This document shows, piece by piece, positions 15,561-25,571 of a stretch of DNA of 64,000 nucleotides. The notes below the pieces were generated by a model, which ran no database searches, was not told the DNA's origin, and saw nothing but the letters and a program-made list of their open reading frames with translations. A program made the position numbers and the translations under genes. The stretch is from Pedobacter sp. (GTDB lineage: Bacteria; Bacteroidota; Bacteroidia; Sphingobacteriales; Sphingobacteriaceae), in the NCBI GenBank assembly GCA_031119475.1, contig JAVHXV010000003.1, positions 62,001 to 126,000 on the forward strand, written 5' to 3'. Numbering within the stretch: position 1 is the first letter of the stretch; the number at the start of each line of letters is the position of its first letter.

Positions 15561-16635
15561 CTAAAATTCCATTAAATAAGCTTTTAAAAAATCGTTCAGG
15601 TCGCCATCAAGTACGGCCTGTGGGTTGGAGGACTGAAAATTTGTACGGTGGTCTTTTACCCGGCGGTCGTCGAGCACATAGCTCCTGATCTGCGAGCCCC
15701 ATTCTATTTTCTTTTTGGAGCCTTCGATGGCAGCGATTTCTTCGTTTCTTTTTCGCTGTTCAATCTCGTACAGCTGAGATTTTAGCAGGCGGAGTGCGTT
15801 TTCCTTATTTTGCAACTGCGATCTGGATTCCTGGTTTTTGATGATGATCCCGGAAGGTTTATGGTACAGGCGCACGGCGGTTTCCACTTTGTTTACGTTT
15901 TGTCCACCAGCTCCCCCAGCCCTGAATGTTTCGAACTCTACATCTGCTGGATTGATGTCGATCTGGATGGTATCGTCGACCAGTGGATACACATAGACCG
16001 ATGCAAAGGAGGTGTGCCTACGTGCATTGGAGTCGAATGGCGAAATACGGACCAGACGGTGCACGCCATTTTCTCCCTTTAGGTAGCCATACGCAAATTC
16101 GCCAGCAAATTCTAGCGTAACCGATTTTACCCCAGCTACATCGCCTTCCTGATAATCTTGTTCGGTGACCTTGAAGCCATTTTTTTCGCCCCACATCAGG
16201 TACATGCGCATCAGCATATAGGCCCAGTCGCAGCTTTCGGTCCCACCTGCTCCAGCGGTAATCTGTACTACTGCATTGAGTTGGTCCTCTTTGCTGTTGA
16301 GCATATTCTTGAGCTCGAGGTCTTCAACGGCCTTTAGGCTATTTGCGAATTGTTCCTGCATTTCAGGCTCGTCGGCATCGCCATTTTGAAAAAATTCGAA
16401 GAGGACTTCTGCATCTTCGACGGCGGCATTGGCCTGATGCCAGCCATCTGTCCATACTTTTTTGGCATTGATGGCTGCGATGTGTTTTTCTGCCTTTTTG
16501 GGATCGTCCCAAAAATTGGGCTGCAGGGTCATTTCCTGCTCTATCCGGATGTCTTCTAGTTTATTTTCAACGTCAAAGGTACCTCCTCAGCGACGTTACC
16601 CTGTCCCTTAGATCTTGGATTTGTTCTTTAGTCAT
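15561..16635 (-). CDS. prfB: Peptide chain release factor 2 with programmed +1 frameshift
   Basis: RF2 recognises UGA and UAA and releases the finished peptide at the ribosome. The main frame contains the GGQ catalytic motif ([19 protein letters not shown]) and the expected HKPSGI segment. The gene starts at ATG 16633-16635 and the first 20 codons ([20 protein letters not shown]) end at an in-frame TGA, 16575 to 16573. Translation must shift +1, skipping T at 16575, to continue as GAC GTT GAA. The product is then about 357 residues, the normal RF2 length. The gene is intact, not a pseudogene. Confidence 0.95.
16572..16587 (-). promoter_or_regulatory. prfB programmed frameshift site with stimulatory Shine-Dalgarno
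   Basis: On the minus strand AGGAGG (16587 to 16582), TAC, CTT and TGA C follow in the canonical RF2 arrangement. Low RF2 lets the ribosome pause at UGA and slip from CUU to UUU. The strong Shine-Dalgarno is notable because ordinary Bacteroidota genes in this window lack one. Confidence 0.92.
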
Positions 16636-16639
16636 ACGG

Positions 16640-16671
16640 CAAAGATATAGTTTTTGGACTTTGTCAAAGTC
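16640..16671 (-). promoter_or_regulatory. prfB promoter with its -33 box inside a palindromic repeat
   Basis: On the minus strand the palindrome GACTTTGACAAAGTCC (16671 to 16656) supplies TTTG at 16668 to 16665. Seventeen bases later TATCTTTG (16647 to 16640) is an exact TAnnTTTG match. The start codon follows after four bases. The arrangement repeats that at 4465-4500. Confidence 0.55.
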
Positions 16672-16746
16672 TTTCGCACAGTTTTAAACTACAATTTTAA
16701 AATTAATGCGATTATAGCGTGCAAATAAAGTTAATTGTCATGGAGG

Positions 16747-16866
16747 TTGTCAAAGTCGGTGATTAAATTTTTCACGTAACGGGGTTGGACTTTGTCAAAG
16801 TCCATTAAACATCCCTGTCCATAAATACTGTAACTGAAGCCAGTTGCCATGGGGATTGTCAAAGTC
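16747..16866. repeat. Cluster of TTGTCAAAGTC palindrome-family copies
   Basis: In the prfB/M20 spacer a half-copy TTGTCAAAGTC lies at 16747-16757. A full palindrome GGACTTTG-T-CAAAGTCC lies at 16787-16803, and a half-copy GATTGTCAAAGTC at 16854-16866. The last touches the M20 stop codon and is identical to half of the RAYT palindrome core. With the prfB promoter copy this makes four in about 210 bp. Confidence 0.65.
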
Positions 16867-18164
16867 TATTTGCGCTTCATGAAATCTAATGTCAGGTTGC
16901 AGAGTACTTTTACGCCCAGGTTAAAACTGCTTTCATCAATGAAAAAATCTGGAGTATGGTGTGATGGTGCCTTTAATGGATCCTGTCCTTTCGGCATCGC
17001 ACCCAAAAAGAAGAATAGTCCAGGGACCTTTTCCTGATAGAAAGAGAAATCTTCGGCACCAGTTACAGGAGCTTTCAGCTTTACATTGGCCTCGCCGGCA
17101 ACGGCCTGCAGCGTTGGCAACATCTTCGCCATAAGCGCCACATCGTTAAATGTTACCGGATAATGTGCACTAAAGGGAATGAGCACTTCCGCTTTCGCGC
17201 CAGCTGCCTCAGCCGTTTTTGTGGCTATGGTCCTGATCCTGTCAATAAAAAGGGCTTCATCTTCTTTGGTAAAGTTGCGCACCGTGCCCAACAGTTCAAC
17301 CTTCTCTGGAATGATATTGGAACGCACACCGCCATGGATTGCGCCAATGGTAACCACTCCAGGGTTTTCAGTCAGGTTCAGGTTCCTGCTGACGATAGTC
17401 TGCAGGCTGTTGATGACCTGTGCGGCCACCACGATGGGATCGATGCTGCTCCATGGATAGGCACCATGGGCCTGACGTCCGGTGATGGTAATCTTCAGAT
17501 CGTTGACAGCAGCCATAATCCCGCCCGGCTTGTAGGTGATCTGTCCGACCGGGGTCTGTGAATTGATGTGCAGGCCAAAAATCGCGTCGACCTTGGGATT
17601 TTCGAGCACGCCCTGCTTGACCATCAGCTCTGCGCCTCCTTCCTCGCCTACCGGCACACCTTCTTCAGCTGGTTGGAAAATGAACTTTACCGTTCCTGTA
17701 AGGTCTTTTTTCATTGTCGCCAAAACTTCTGCGGCCCCCATCAGGATGGCCATGTGCGAGTCATGTCCACATGCATGCATGACCCCAACCTCCTGGTCAT
17801 TATAGGTCGATCTGACTTTAGATGCAAAAGGAAATGCCACCCGCTCGGTAACCGGCAACGCATCCATATCGGCCCTTAGTGCTACTACTGGCCCAGGTTT
17901 CCCACCAACGAGTATACCAACAACCCCGGTATGGGCGACCCCTGTTTGCACCTGGATGCCCAGACCTTGAAGATGCTTGGCAATGATGTCCGCAGTCCGG
18001 GTTTCACGATTGCCCAGCTCTGGGTGTTCGTGGAAATCGCGGCGCCAATTGACTACTTTTTGTGTGATCATTTCCACTCGGTCTGAGATTTCCTGCTGTT
18101 GCTTGGTTTGCGCAAGTGAAAATAGCGGAAAGCAAAAACAAGCGATGGATAAGATGCGTTTCAT
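16866..18164 (-). CDS. Exported M20 family amidohydrolase
   Basis: The 432-residue protein has a signal peptide (MKRILSIACFCFPLFSLAQ). The M20D metallopeptidase/amidohydrolase motifs are in order: RRDFHEHPELGNRE, VVALRADMDALPV, VMHACGHDSHMAILMG, FQPAEEG and TGAEDFSFYQ. These carry the zinc ligands and the catalytic glutamate. Family members hydrolyse N-acyl amino acids, hippurate or indole-acetyl conjugates. Export suggests it acts on periplasmic or external N-acyl compounds. A cytoplasmic paralogue without a signal peptide is encoded at 31493-32680. Confidence 0.92.
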   Translation of the reverse strand: MKRILSIACFCFPLFSLAQTKQQQEISDRVEMITQKVVNWRRDFHEHPELGNRETRTADIIAKHLQGLGIQVQTGVAHTGVVGILVGGKPGPVVALRADMDALPVTERVAFPFASKVRSTYNDQEVGVMHACGHDSHMAILMGAAEVLATMKKDLTGTVKFIFQPAEEGVPVGEEGGAELMVKQGVLENPKVDAIFGLHINSQTPVGQITYKPGGIMAAVNDLKITITGRQAHGAYPWSSIDPIVVAAQVINSLQTIVSRNLNLTENPGVVTIGAIHGGVRSNIIPEKVELLGTVRNFTKEDEALFIDRIRTIATKTAEAAGAKAEVLIPFSAHYPVTFNDVALMAKMLPTLQAVAGEANVKLKAPVTGAEDFSFYQEKVPGLFFFLGAMPKGQDPLKAPSHHTPDFFIDESSFNLGVKVLCNLTLDFMKRK

Positions 18165-18182
18165 AAAGCGTGGGGTTTAATG

Positions 18183-18212
18183 AGTTTGTCAAACTTTAAA
18201 GTTTGACAAACT
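18183..18212. repeat. 30-bp perfect palindrome, variant of the RAYT repeat
   Basis: The arms are AGTTTGTCAAACTTT and AAAGTTTGACAAACT, with no loop. It keeps the central CTTTAAAG and the TTTGACAA-like words of the palindromes at 43.6 and 44.4 kb. It lies in the divergent spacer between the M20 gene and pgi, 18 bp upstream of the M20 start. Confidence 0.65.
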
Positions 18213-18262
18213 TAAAATAAAAAAAACCTATATACTTATTAATAATATTTTCAACAATCTAG

Positions 18263-19963
<1,701 letters not shown>

Positions 19964-20003
19964 TTACCCAATTAACTAATTAGCCAATCAGCTAATTAAT
20001 TAG

Positions 20004-20045
20004 ATCGCCATTCTTTTCGCAAATCGCGGAGGAATGGCGATTTTT
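20004..20045 (+). terminator. Rho-independent terminator of pgi
   Basis: A 10-bp stem, ATCGCCATTC pairing with GAATGGCGAT, is followed by TTTTATTT. A smaller fold, TAATTAGC/GCTAATTA, precedes it at about 19977-19998. Confidence 0.8.
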
Positions 20046-20128
20046 ATTTAAAAAAAATTTCATCGCCCAGGCAACCTGGCCAAAACTATTGGCGTAACTG
20101 CTATTAAATTAACCAAAACTATTGTCCA

Positions 20129-20680
20129 TTGCTAACTCCTGAACTGATCAAAGGCTGTGTTAAAAAAGACCGTAAGAGTCAGAAAGAGCTCTATAAGCTC
20201 TATTATGGCTATTCGATGCGGATCTGCCTGCGCTATGCCAAATGCAAGGACGAGGCCGTAGAAATGGTAAATGATGGGTTTATGAAAGTCTTTACCCATA
20301 TCGATCGCTATGAAAAAGACAGGTCATTTAATGCCTGGATCAGTACGATCATGATCAATACCTCAATTGACTATTACAGAAAACGAATTAAACGAATACA
20401 AATGGAAGAGCTAAATGCCAACCACGAATTGGAAGACAGTGGAAACATCTTATCGCATTTGAACTACAACGACCTGATCAATATGGTCCAGCGCTTGTCA
20501 TATGCCTATAGAACTGTCTTCAATTTATTTGTCATAGATGGCTATTCGCACGAAGAAATTGCGGAAACGCTGGCTATTTCAGTGGGCACTTCAAAATCTA
20601 ATCTCTTCAAGGCAAGAGAAAATTTAAAAAAAATGCTGATGGAAGAACCATCTCCATCTCAGCAAAAGGTTAATTATTAG
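20129..20680 (+). CDS. ECF-type RNA polymerase sigma factor
   Basis: The 183-residue protein has sigma region 2 (DEAVEMVNDGFMKVFTHIDRYEKDRSFNAWISTIMINTSIDYYRK) and region 4 (YRTVFNLFVIDGYSHEEIAETLAISVGTSKSNLFKARENLKKML), typical of sigma-70 family extracytoplasmic-function factors. No ATG fits the start; TTG 20129 gives the family-like LTPELIKGCVKKDRKSQKELY and is the best choice. It opens an operon with the membrane/barrel protein, YceI, DUF5777 and a Rieske protein, with gaps or overlaps of a few bases. It probably controls that operon together with the next gene product. Confidence 0.9.
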   Translation: MLTPELIKGCVKKDRKSQKELYKLYYGYSMRICLRYAKCKDEAVEMVNDGFMKVFTHIDRYEKDRSFNAWISTIMINTSIDYYRKRIKRIQMEELNANHELEDSGNILSHLNYNDLINMVQRLSYAYRTVFNLFVIDGYSHEEIAETLAISVGTSKSNLFKARENLKKMLMEEPSPSQQKVNY

Positions 20681-20684
20681 AACG

Positions 20685-21836
20685 ATGAAAGATTTGAACG
20701 ATAAAGACTTCGACCAGCTTTTCAAAGACAGGATTACTGCCGAAATACCTGATTTTGAAGAAGAGTCGTGGTCTAAAATGGAGAAAAAGCTACAGAAGAG
20801 GGATCGAGCTATCTTTCTGAGGTATGCTGCCGTGCTCCTATTGCTGCTTTCATTCGGATTGATGACCTATGTGATGCAACAAAAAAATACTGATCATGCT
20901 CCCATATTGGCCGGAAAGCCTAAAATCCAAACCAAACCTAACCAATCGGCGCCCAGTAGTGATCATGTCATTAGCCGCACAGATGGAGAAAACGATACAC
21001 AATTGGCAGCGCATACCCCTGTATTGCACACCAGACCACAATTGCAATTGGAAGGCAGTTCGTTGGCTGATTTGACACCAGAACCGGATTATCAGCCTCA
21101 GCTCCATTTCACTGCAAGTCCGCCCCTGATGGGAAATATTGGAACAGGACAGCTGCAGATCATTATCAAAGAGATGGCCATCGCGCCAAAACAAACGCCT
21201 ATTGAAGAAGTTGCGGATCCAAAACCGATAAAAAAAACGTCGAAAAGGTTTCCGATCAGCCTTGCCCTGGCAGCAGGACCAGACTTTAACTCTACGACCA
21301 GCGCTATTGGGGGCAAGACCAATGTGGCCATTGGGTTGGGAATCGGCGTTGGGATCACCAGAAAGCTGAGCCTACAAACAGGGATCAACTATGGCCATAA
21401 AAATTATGATGCCGATGCCTACAATTACACCTTTAATAACCCAAACACCAAAAATACCATCGCCGAGGTAAATGCATCCTGTAAAGTCATCGAAATTCCC
21501 CTTCGCGCATCGCTAAATGTGAGCGACAACAAGAAAAGGAGCATTGATGTAAACGCCGGACTATCCAGTTACCTGATGTTAAAGGAAGATTATGTGTACA
21601 AATACACGCCAGAATCTGGTCGCAGCGACCGTTTGGTGGAAGCGGTGAACGAAAACCAGCATATTTTGAGTGTGGTTGATCTTTCGGCCACCTACAACAT
21701 CAAGCTTAACCAAAAACTGGCCTTTGGCATCGAACCTTATGTCAAAATCCCGATCAGCGGAATCGGTGTGGGCAGTGTGCCTTTAAAATCTAGTGGAATT
21801 GCTTTAAAACTGCGTTATGACTTCAATAAGAATTAG
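20685..21836 (+). CDS. Membrane-anchored protein with C-terminal outer-membrane-barrel-like domain; probable anti-sigma-type partner
   Basis: The first 45 of 383 residues (KDFDQLFKDRITAEIPDFEEESWSKME) resemble the cytoplasmic N-termini of Bacteroidota anti-sigma or sigma-adjacent proteins. One transmembrane helix follows (about 46-64, FLRYAAVLLLLLSFGLMTYVM). A low-complexity linker leads to about 190 residues of porin-like barrel sequence (FPISLALAAGPDFNS, then alternating strands to LKLRYDFNKN). A cytoplasmic head, inner membrane helix and barrel-like tail could couple envelope state to the sigma factor encoded four bases upstream; this is inference. No zinc anti-sigma motif is seen. The gene overlaps yceI by 20 bp. 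Confidence 0.65.
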   Translation: MKDLNDKDFDQLFKDRITAEIPDFEEESWSKMEKKLQKRDRAIFLRYAAVLLLLLSFGLMTYVMQQKNTDHAPILAGKPKIQTKPNQSAPSSDHVISRTDGENDTQLAAHTPVLHTRPQLQLEGSSLADLTPEPDYQPQLHFTASPPLMGNIGTGQLQIIIKEMAIAPKQTPIEEVADPKPIKKTSKRFPISLALAAGPDFNSTTSAIGGKTNVAIGLGIGVGITRKLSLQTGINYGHKNYDADAYNYTFNNPNTKNTIAEVNASCKVIEIPLRASLNVSDNKKRSIDVNAGLSSYLMLKEDYVYKYTPESGRSDRLVEAVNENQHILSVVDLSATYNIKLNQKLAFGIEPYVKIPISGIGVGSVPLKSSGIALKLRYDFNKN

Positions 21837-22380
21837 CAAACTGATTTTATTATTTGTACTTGTAGTGGCCTTTTTCATCAGCGCAAGTGCACAGAATTAT
21901 GTTGGAAAGAACCTGAAAGTAAATATTTTTTCTTCGACACCAGTAGAAGATATCAAAGCTTCGAGCCTGTCTGGATCAGCAGTATTGCTGACCGAAAAAC
22001 AGGAGCTCGCTGTACAGGTACCCATCAAAAGCCTAGAGTTCGACAAAAAACTGATGCAGGAACACTTCAATGAGAACTACATGGAAAGCGATAAATATCC
22101 CATGGCCAAGTTCAAGGGAAATATAGAACCTCGCCTGGATTGGAAAAAAGATGGCACCTATCAGGTTACCGCAAAAGGGATCCTGACGGTACATGGTGTC
22201 AACCAGCCAAGGACCATTACGGGAAAGATTACCATCAAAGACGGGGCCATTACGCTCAATTCGAGTTTTGAAGTGGCCTGTGCAGCTCATCAGATCAAAA
22301 TCCCAAGCCTTGTTTTCACCAAGATTGCCGAAGTGATCAAAGTCTCCGTTCTAGGTACATTAACCGCCTTAACCAAATAA
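21817..22380 (+). CDS. YceI family periplasmic protein
   Basis: The 187-residue protein has a signal peptide ending at SASAQ and the YceI lipocalin-like core: FDKKLMQEHFNENYMESDKYPMAKFKG, then GILTVHGVNQPRTITG. YceI proteins bind polyisoprenoid or other amphiphilic ligands in the periplasm. The start overlaps the previous gene by 20 bp in a different frame. The typical neighbour in Bacteroidota is the DUF5777 barrel gene, which follows after three bases. Confidence 0.92.
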   Translation: MTSIRISKLILLFVLVVAFFISASAQNYVGKNLKVNIFSSTPVEDIKASSLSGSAVLLTEKQELAVQVPIKSLEFDKKLMQEHFNENYMESDKYPMAKFKGNIEPRLDWKKDGTYQVTAKGILTVHGVNQPRTITGKITIKDGAITLNSSFEVACAAHQIKIPSLVFTKIAEVIKVSVLGTLTALTK

Positions 22381-22383
22381 ACC

Positions 22384-23322
22384 ATGAGCAGAACAAAATT
22401 ATTTATCTATCTTTTTTTGATCATTGTACTGCTGGCGCTCAGGGCCAGTGCGCAAAACCCCGATTCGTTGTTGAACAGTTTAGATCAGGGCAATCAATTC
22501 AATAAAGTGGAGGCTACTTTCAAGGCTACCCATATTGTGCTGTCGCACTCTACCGAAACACAAAAGAAACATGACATGGATCTCAGGATCCGCCATCATT
22601 TTGGGGATATTGGGGGCGAGTTTGGCAGTGCGCATACCTTGTATGGCCTAGATGTGGCGACCGATCTATTTATAGGGCTCGATTATGGCGTAACTGATCG
22701 CCTGACCATTGGAATTGGCCGCAGCAAACACGATGAACTGATTAACCTATATGGCAAACAAAAGATATTTCAGCAACAGGAGAGCGGATTTCCCTTAAAT
22801 CTGACGCTTTTGGCGCAAGTTGGACTAATGGCCCGCAAACCTTTTTCAGATACCGAGTTCAGCAGCTATGGTGATCGGCTGTCCTATTTTATCCAACCGA
22901 TTTTTTCGAGAAAGGTAACTTCAAGGTTATCGCTCGCCATAATGCCCTCATTGTTGATGAGGTCGCTTACGATTTCGGCCAATGACCCAGAAAATTTATT
23001 TGCATTAGGTTTTGCCGGCAGGATCAAGTTGACCAAAAGGTTATCATTTGTAGCCGATTATACCTTGGTGAATGGCTTATCGAGACCGAAGAATTTACCG
23101 ATAGCCTTGTATAACCCTTTGGGTGTAGGATTGGAAATCGAAACCGGTGGTCATATCTTTTCATTGAATTTCATGAACTCCGAATACATTACCGAAAATA
23201 GCTTCATTGCCAATACAAGAAAATCATGGGAGGATGGCGGAGTCCGATTTGGCTTCACGATTTCCCGGAACTTCAGCTTATTCAAGTCGAAAAATAAGGA
23301 TACAAAATCAACAATCTACTAA
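22384..23322 (+). CDS. DUF5777 family beta-barrel protein
   Basis: The 312-residue protein has a signal peptide ending at ASAQ. The segments FKATHIVLSHSTETQKKHDMDLRIRHHFGDIGG and FGSAHTLYGLDVATDLFIGLDYGVTDRLTIGIGRSKHDEL are characteristic of DUF5777, predicted to be an outer membrane barrel. The function is unknown. The family commonly sits beside YceI and Rieske or cytochrome genes in Bacteroidota, which suggests a role connected with envelope redox chemistry. Confidence 0.85.
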   Translation: MSRTKLFIYLFLIIVLLALRASAQNPDSLLNSLDQGNQFNKVEATFKATHIVLSHSTETQKKHDMDLRIRHHFGDIGGEFGSAHTLYGLDVATDLFIGLDYGVTDRLTIGIGRSKHDELINLYGKQKIFQQQESGFPLNLTLLAQVGLMARKPFSDTEFSSYGDRLSYFIQPIFSRKVTSRLSLAIMPSLLMRSLTISANDPENLFALGFAGRIKLTKRLSFVADYTLVNGLSRPKNLPIALYNPLGVGLEIETGGHIFSLNFMNSEYITENSFIANTRKSWEDGGVRFGFTISRNFSLFKSKNKDTKSTIY

Positions 23323-23333
23323 ACTAAAAAATT

Positions 23334-23804
23334 ATGGAACGTAATGAATTTATCAAGTCATTGGGACTTGGGATTGCATTGGTATGCACTGGCAGTTGCT
23401 TGAGCGGCTGTGGCGGAGGAAAGGGAGATGACCCAACACCAACAGACCCAGGAGCTGGCGGAGGAGGTGGAGGTGGCACAGTGGGCTCAAAAGTTAACGT
23501 AGACCTGGGAACACAACTACAGTCGGTTGGCTCATTTTTGTCGACAGGTGGCGTTTTGTTTGTCAGGTTGGCGGCTGGAAATGCAGCAAACTCATTTGTG
23601 GCTACCCAAGCTGCCTGTCCGCATCAGGGCGGCACGTTGAACTGGGTGCAGGCGAGCAATGTTATCCAATGCAGCCTACATGCGTCCAGGTATTCACCAT
23701 CAGGTGCCGTAGTGGCGCAGCCAAATGATGGGGGTACGACAACCGCCCTAAAAGTCTATTCAACTGTGGTGACAGGCAATACACTGACCGCTACAATTTC
23801 ATAG
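23334..23804 (+). CDS. Rieske [2Fe-2S] lipoprotein
   Basis: The 156-residue protein has a lipoprotein-type signal (lipobox LSGC, about residue 26), a glycine-rich linker (GAGGGGGGG, about 43) and the two Rieske cluster-binding boxes, CPHQGG and CSLHASRYS, each supplying one Cys and one His. The second box lacks the exact CxxHGWxF of dioxygenases and resembles the soluble or membrane-anchored Rieske type. It is probably an electron carrier on the periplasmic face. It is the last gene of the sigma/YceI/DUF5777 operon. Confidence 0.9.
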   Translation: MERNEFIKSLGLGIALVCTGSCLSGCGGGKGDDPTPTDPGAGGGGGGGTVGSKVNVDLGTQLQSVGSFLSTGGVLFVRLAAGNAANSFVATQAACPHQGGTLNWVQASNVIQCSLHASRYSPSGAVVAQPNDGGTTTALKVYSTVVTGNTLTATIS

Positions 23805-23866
23805 GTTAAGCATGGTCAGGGGAGATTTTAGGTTGATCCCTTGGCCAACTTGACATTAATTGCAGT

Positions 23867-23878
23867 GATTGTCAAAGT
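23867..23878. repeat. Half-copy of the RAYT palindrome core (GATTGTCAAAGT)
   Basis: It lies in the 154-bp spacer before the DUF4251 gene and is identical to one arm of the core at 43.6 kb. GTTTTAAACTA follows it and also occurs at about 16680. A weak hairpin, TTATCTT/AAGATAA, lies further on at about 23919-23940. Confidence 0.5.
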
Positions 23879-23958
23879 TTTAAACTAAGTTTATGGAAAA
23901 AGCGTTAGTTTAACATCTTATCTTTAACTGATAAGATAAACACCTTAAACCCATACTT

Positions 23959-24489
23959 ATGAATTTTGTAAAAAGGATTGGCCTTTTAGCTTTGACACTT
24001 GTGGCCTTAAATGCCAGCGCACAGACAAAAAAAGAAGTCACTACAAAAATTGTAGAAGAAAAAAATTTCATTTTCGTGGCCACCACGGCTATGCCAACGA
24101 ATACCGTAGAATTGAGCAATGTGATGTCCAGAATGAACGGCGGTAGCGATGCAGGTACCATTAGCTTATCTGGAAGTGGTTATGACCTAAAAATCTCGGC
24201 AGATAGCATTGTCTCTTTCCTTCCTTATTACGGACGTGCCTATAGTGCGGCATACAATAATGACGATAGCGGGATCAAGTTCACTTCCAAAAGCTTCACC
24301 TATACCTCTACCAAACGAAAAAAAGGAAGCTGGGACATTGAAATCTCAACCAAAGATGTGAAAGACAACGTTAAGATGAACCTTACCGTAAGCGAAAGCG
24401 GTTATGCCACGCTAAATGTATCGAGTTACAACAAACAATCGATTACGTATAACGGATACCTTAAAGAAGTGCCAAAAAAATCTTCCTAA
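23959..24489 (+). CDS. DUF4251 family exported protein
   Basis: The 176-residue protein has a signal peptide ending at NASAQ. The rest matches DUF4251 of Bacteroidota: EKNFIFVATTAMPTNT, SADSIVSFLPYYGRAYSA, KSFTYTSTKRKKGSWDIEI and GYATLNVSSYNKQSITYNGYL. No function is known. The C-terminus overlaps the stop of the convergent glutaminyl cyclase gene by four bases. Confidence 0.88.
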   Translation: MNFVKRIGLLALTLVALNASAQTKKEVTTKIVEEKNFIFVATTAMPTNTVELSNVMSRMNGGSDAGTISLSGSGYDLKISADSIVSFLPYYGRAYSAAYNNDDSGIKFTSKSFTYTSTKRKKGSWDIEISTKDVKDNVKMNLTVSESGYATLNVSSYNKQSITYNGYLKEVPKKSS

Positions 24490-25571
24490 GGCAGGAGCTT
24501 GATTTCATAGAGCTTAGGCCATTTTTTGCCTCCGACGAAAATCCTGTTGTTTTTGGCATCATAGGCTATGCCATTGAGCACATTGTTCTGGATTTCATCG
24601 CTGGTCTTGAAATAACCTTTGGGAACAAGGTCTGACAGGTCCAATTCTGCCTCTACCATCCCATTTTTAGGGTTGATCCGAATAATTTTTGAGGTGAGGT
24701 AAACATTGGCGTAGATTTTTCCATCAATAAATTCAATCTCATTTAGGCTATCTACCTGACCCTTGTCATCGTAAACCTCTAAGTAACCTTCTTCCTGATA
24801 AGTTTCTGCATTCATTTTCCAGATGCGGTTGGTCCCATCCGTTCTGAGGATCTGCTTTCCATCAAAACTAAGTCCCCAGCCTTCTTGGCTGCTCTGGTAT
24901 GGAAAAGTGCCCAATTGCTTAAAGGTTTCGGCGTCAAAAACAAACCCGATGTTTTCCTGCCAAGTGAGCATAATGATCTTGTTGCCCACCCTTACTGAAC
25001 CTTCACCAAAATATTGTGCCGGCAATGTTACCTGCTGAAGATCTTTTCCTGTACGCAGATCGACGTATTTTAAGGCGGAGGCCCCTTTCTCTCCGGTACT
25101 TTCGAGCAACTTTCCATCCACAAAACTGAGACCTTCGGTGTAGGCGTTGGTATTGTGCGGGAAGCTGGCCACCACGCTATATCTTAGTTTTTTGGGAGCG
25201 TGATTGGTCTTTAAAACGATGTTGGTATTGATGGTATCCATCACCCCATCATGTTTAACCACTGCACTGATCATGCGGTAGCCCAAGGGGAGATTACTTG
25301 TTTGCAGCACAAGCGGGTCTCCATTCATTTTTGACGTTAAAGGCTTTCCATCCAATAGATAGGCAATGCTGGCGGCCTCATTTCCTTCGGGGATGTTTAA
25401 TTTGACCTCGATCGGATCGCCGACATTAAAACTATCACCAGGAATGGGCGCAGCAAAAGTGAAGCTTTGGTGATCGGGTTCATTGTTACAGGCACAGCAT
25501 AAGCTGATGAAGATCAATACGCCAAAAGTTTTATACCGTTTTCGGTTAAGTTGAAATGGGCCAAAATGCAT
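24486..25571 (-). CDS. Glutaminyl-peptide cyclotransferase (plant-type beta-propeller), lipoprotein-like
   Basis: The 361-residue protein begins with a hydrophobic leader and a CCAC stretch, probably a lipoprotein signal, followed by an Ig-like segment. From about residue 130 it matches the glutamine cyclotransferase family: FPHNTNAYTEGLSFVDGKLLESTG, WQENIGFVFDAETFKQLGTFPY, EGWGLSFDGKQILRTDG, LNEIEFIDGKIYANVYLT and VLNGIAYDAKNNRIFVGGKKWPKLYEI. The enzyme turns N-terminal glutamine into pyroglutamate, important in Bacteroidota because exported proteins often mature at Gln (note the AQ signal ends in this window). It overlaps the upstream yraN gene by 26 bp. Confidence 0.92.
   Translation of the reverse strand: MHFGPFQLNRKRYKTFGVLIFISLCCACNNEPDHQSFTFAAPIPGDSFNVGDPIEVKLNIPEGNEAASIAYLLDGKPLTSKMNGDPLVLQTSNLPLGYRMISAVVKHDGVMDTINTNIVLKTNHAPKKLRYSVVASFPHNTNAYTEGLSFVDGKLLESTGEKGASALKYVDLRTGKDLQQVTLPAQYFGEGSVRVGNKIIMLTWQENIGFVFDAETFKQLGTFPYQSSQEGWGLSFDGKQILRTDGTNRIWKMNAETYQEEGYLEVYDDKGQVDSLNEIEFIDGKIYANVYLTSKIIRINPKNGMVEAELDLSDLVPKGYFKTSDEIQNNVLNGIAYDAKNNRIFVGGKKWPKLYEIKLLP

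Noticed and set aside
16573..16575. prfB as a broken gene with an in-frame stop codon
   Set aside because: The stop is the canonical RF2 programmed frameshift site with an upstream AGGAGG.
19964..20003. Heptamer array after pgi
   Set aside because: Only a small TAATTAGC/GCTAATTA fold is clear, and A/T-rich sequence can give this by chance.
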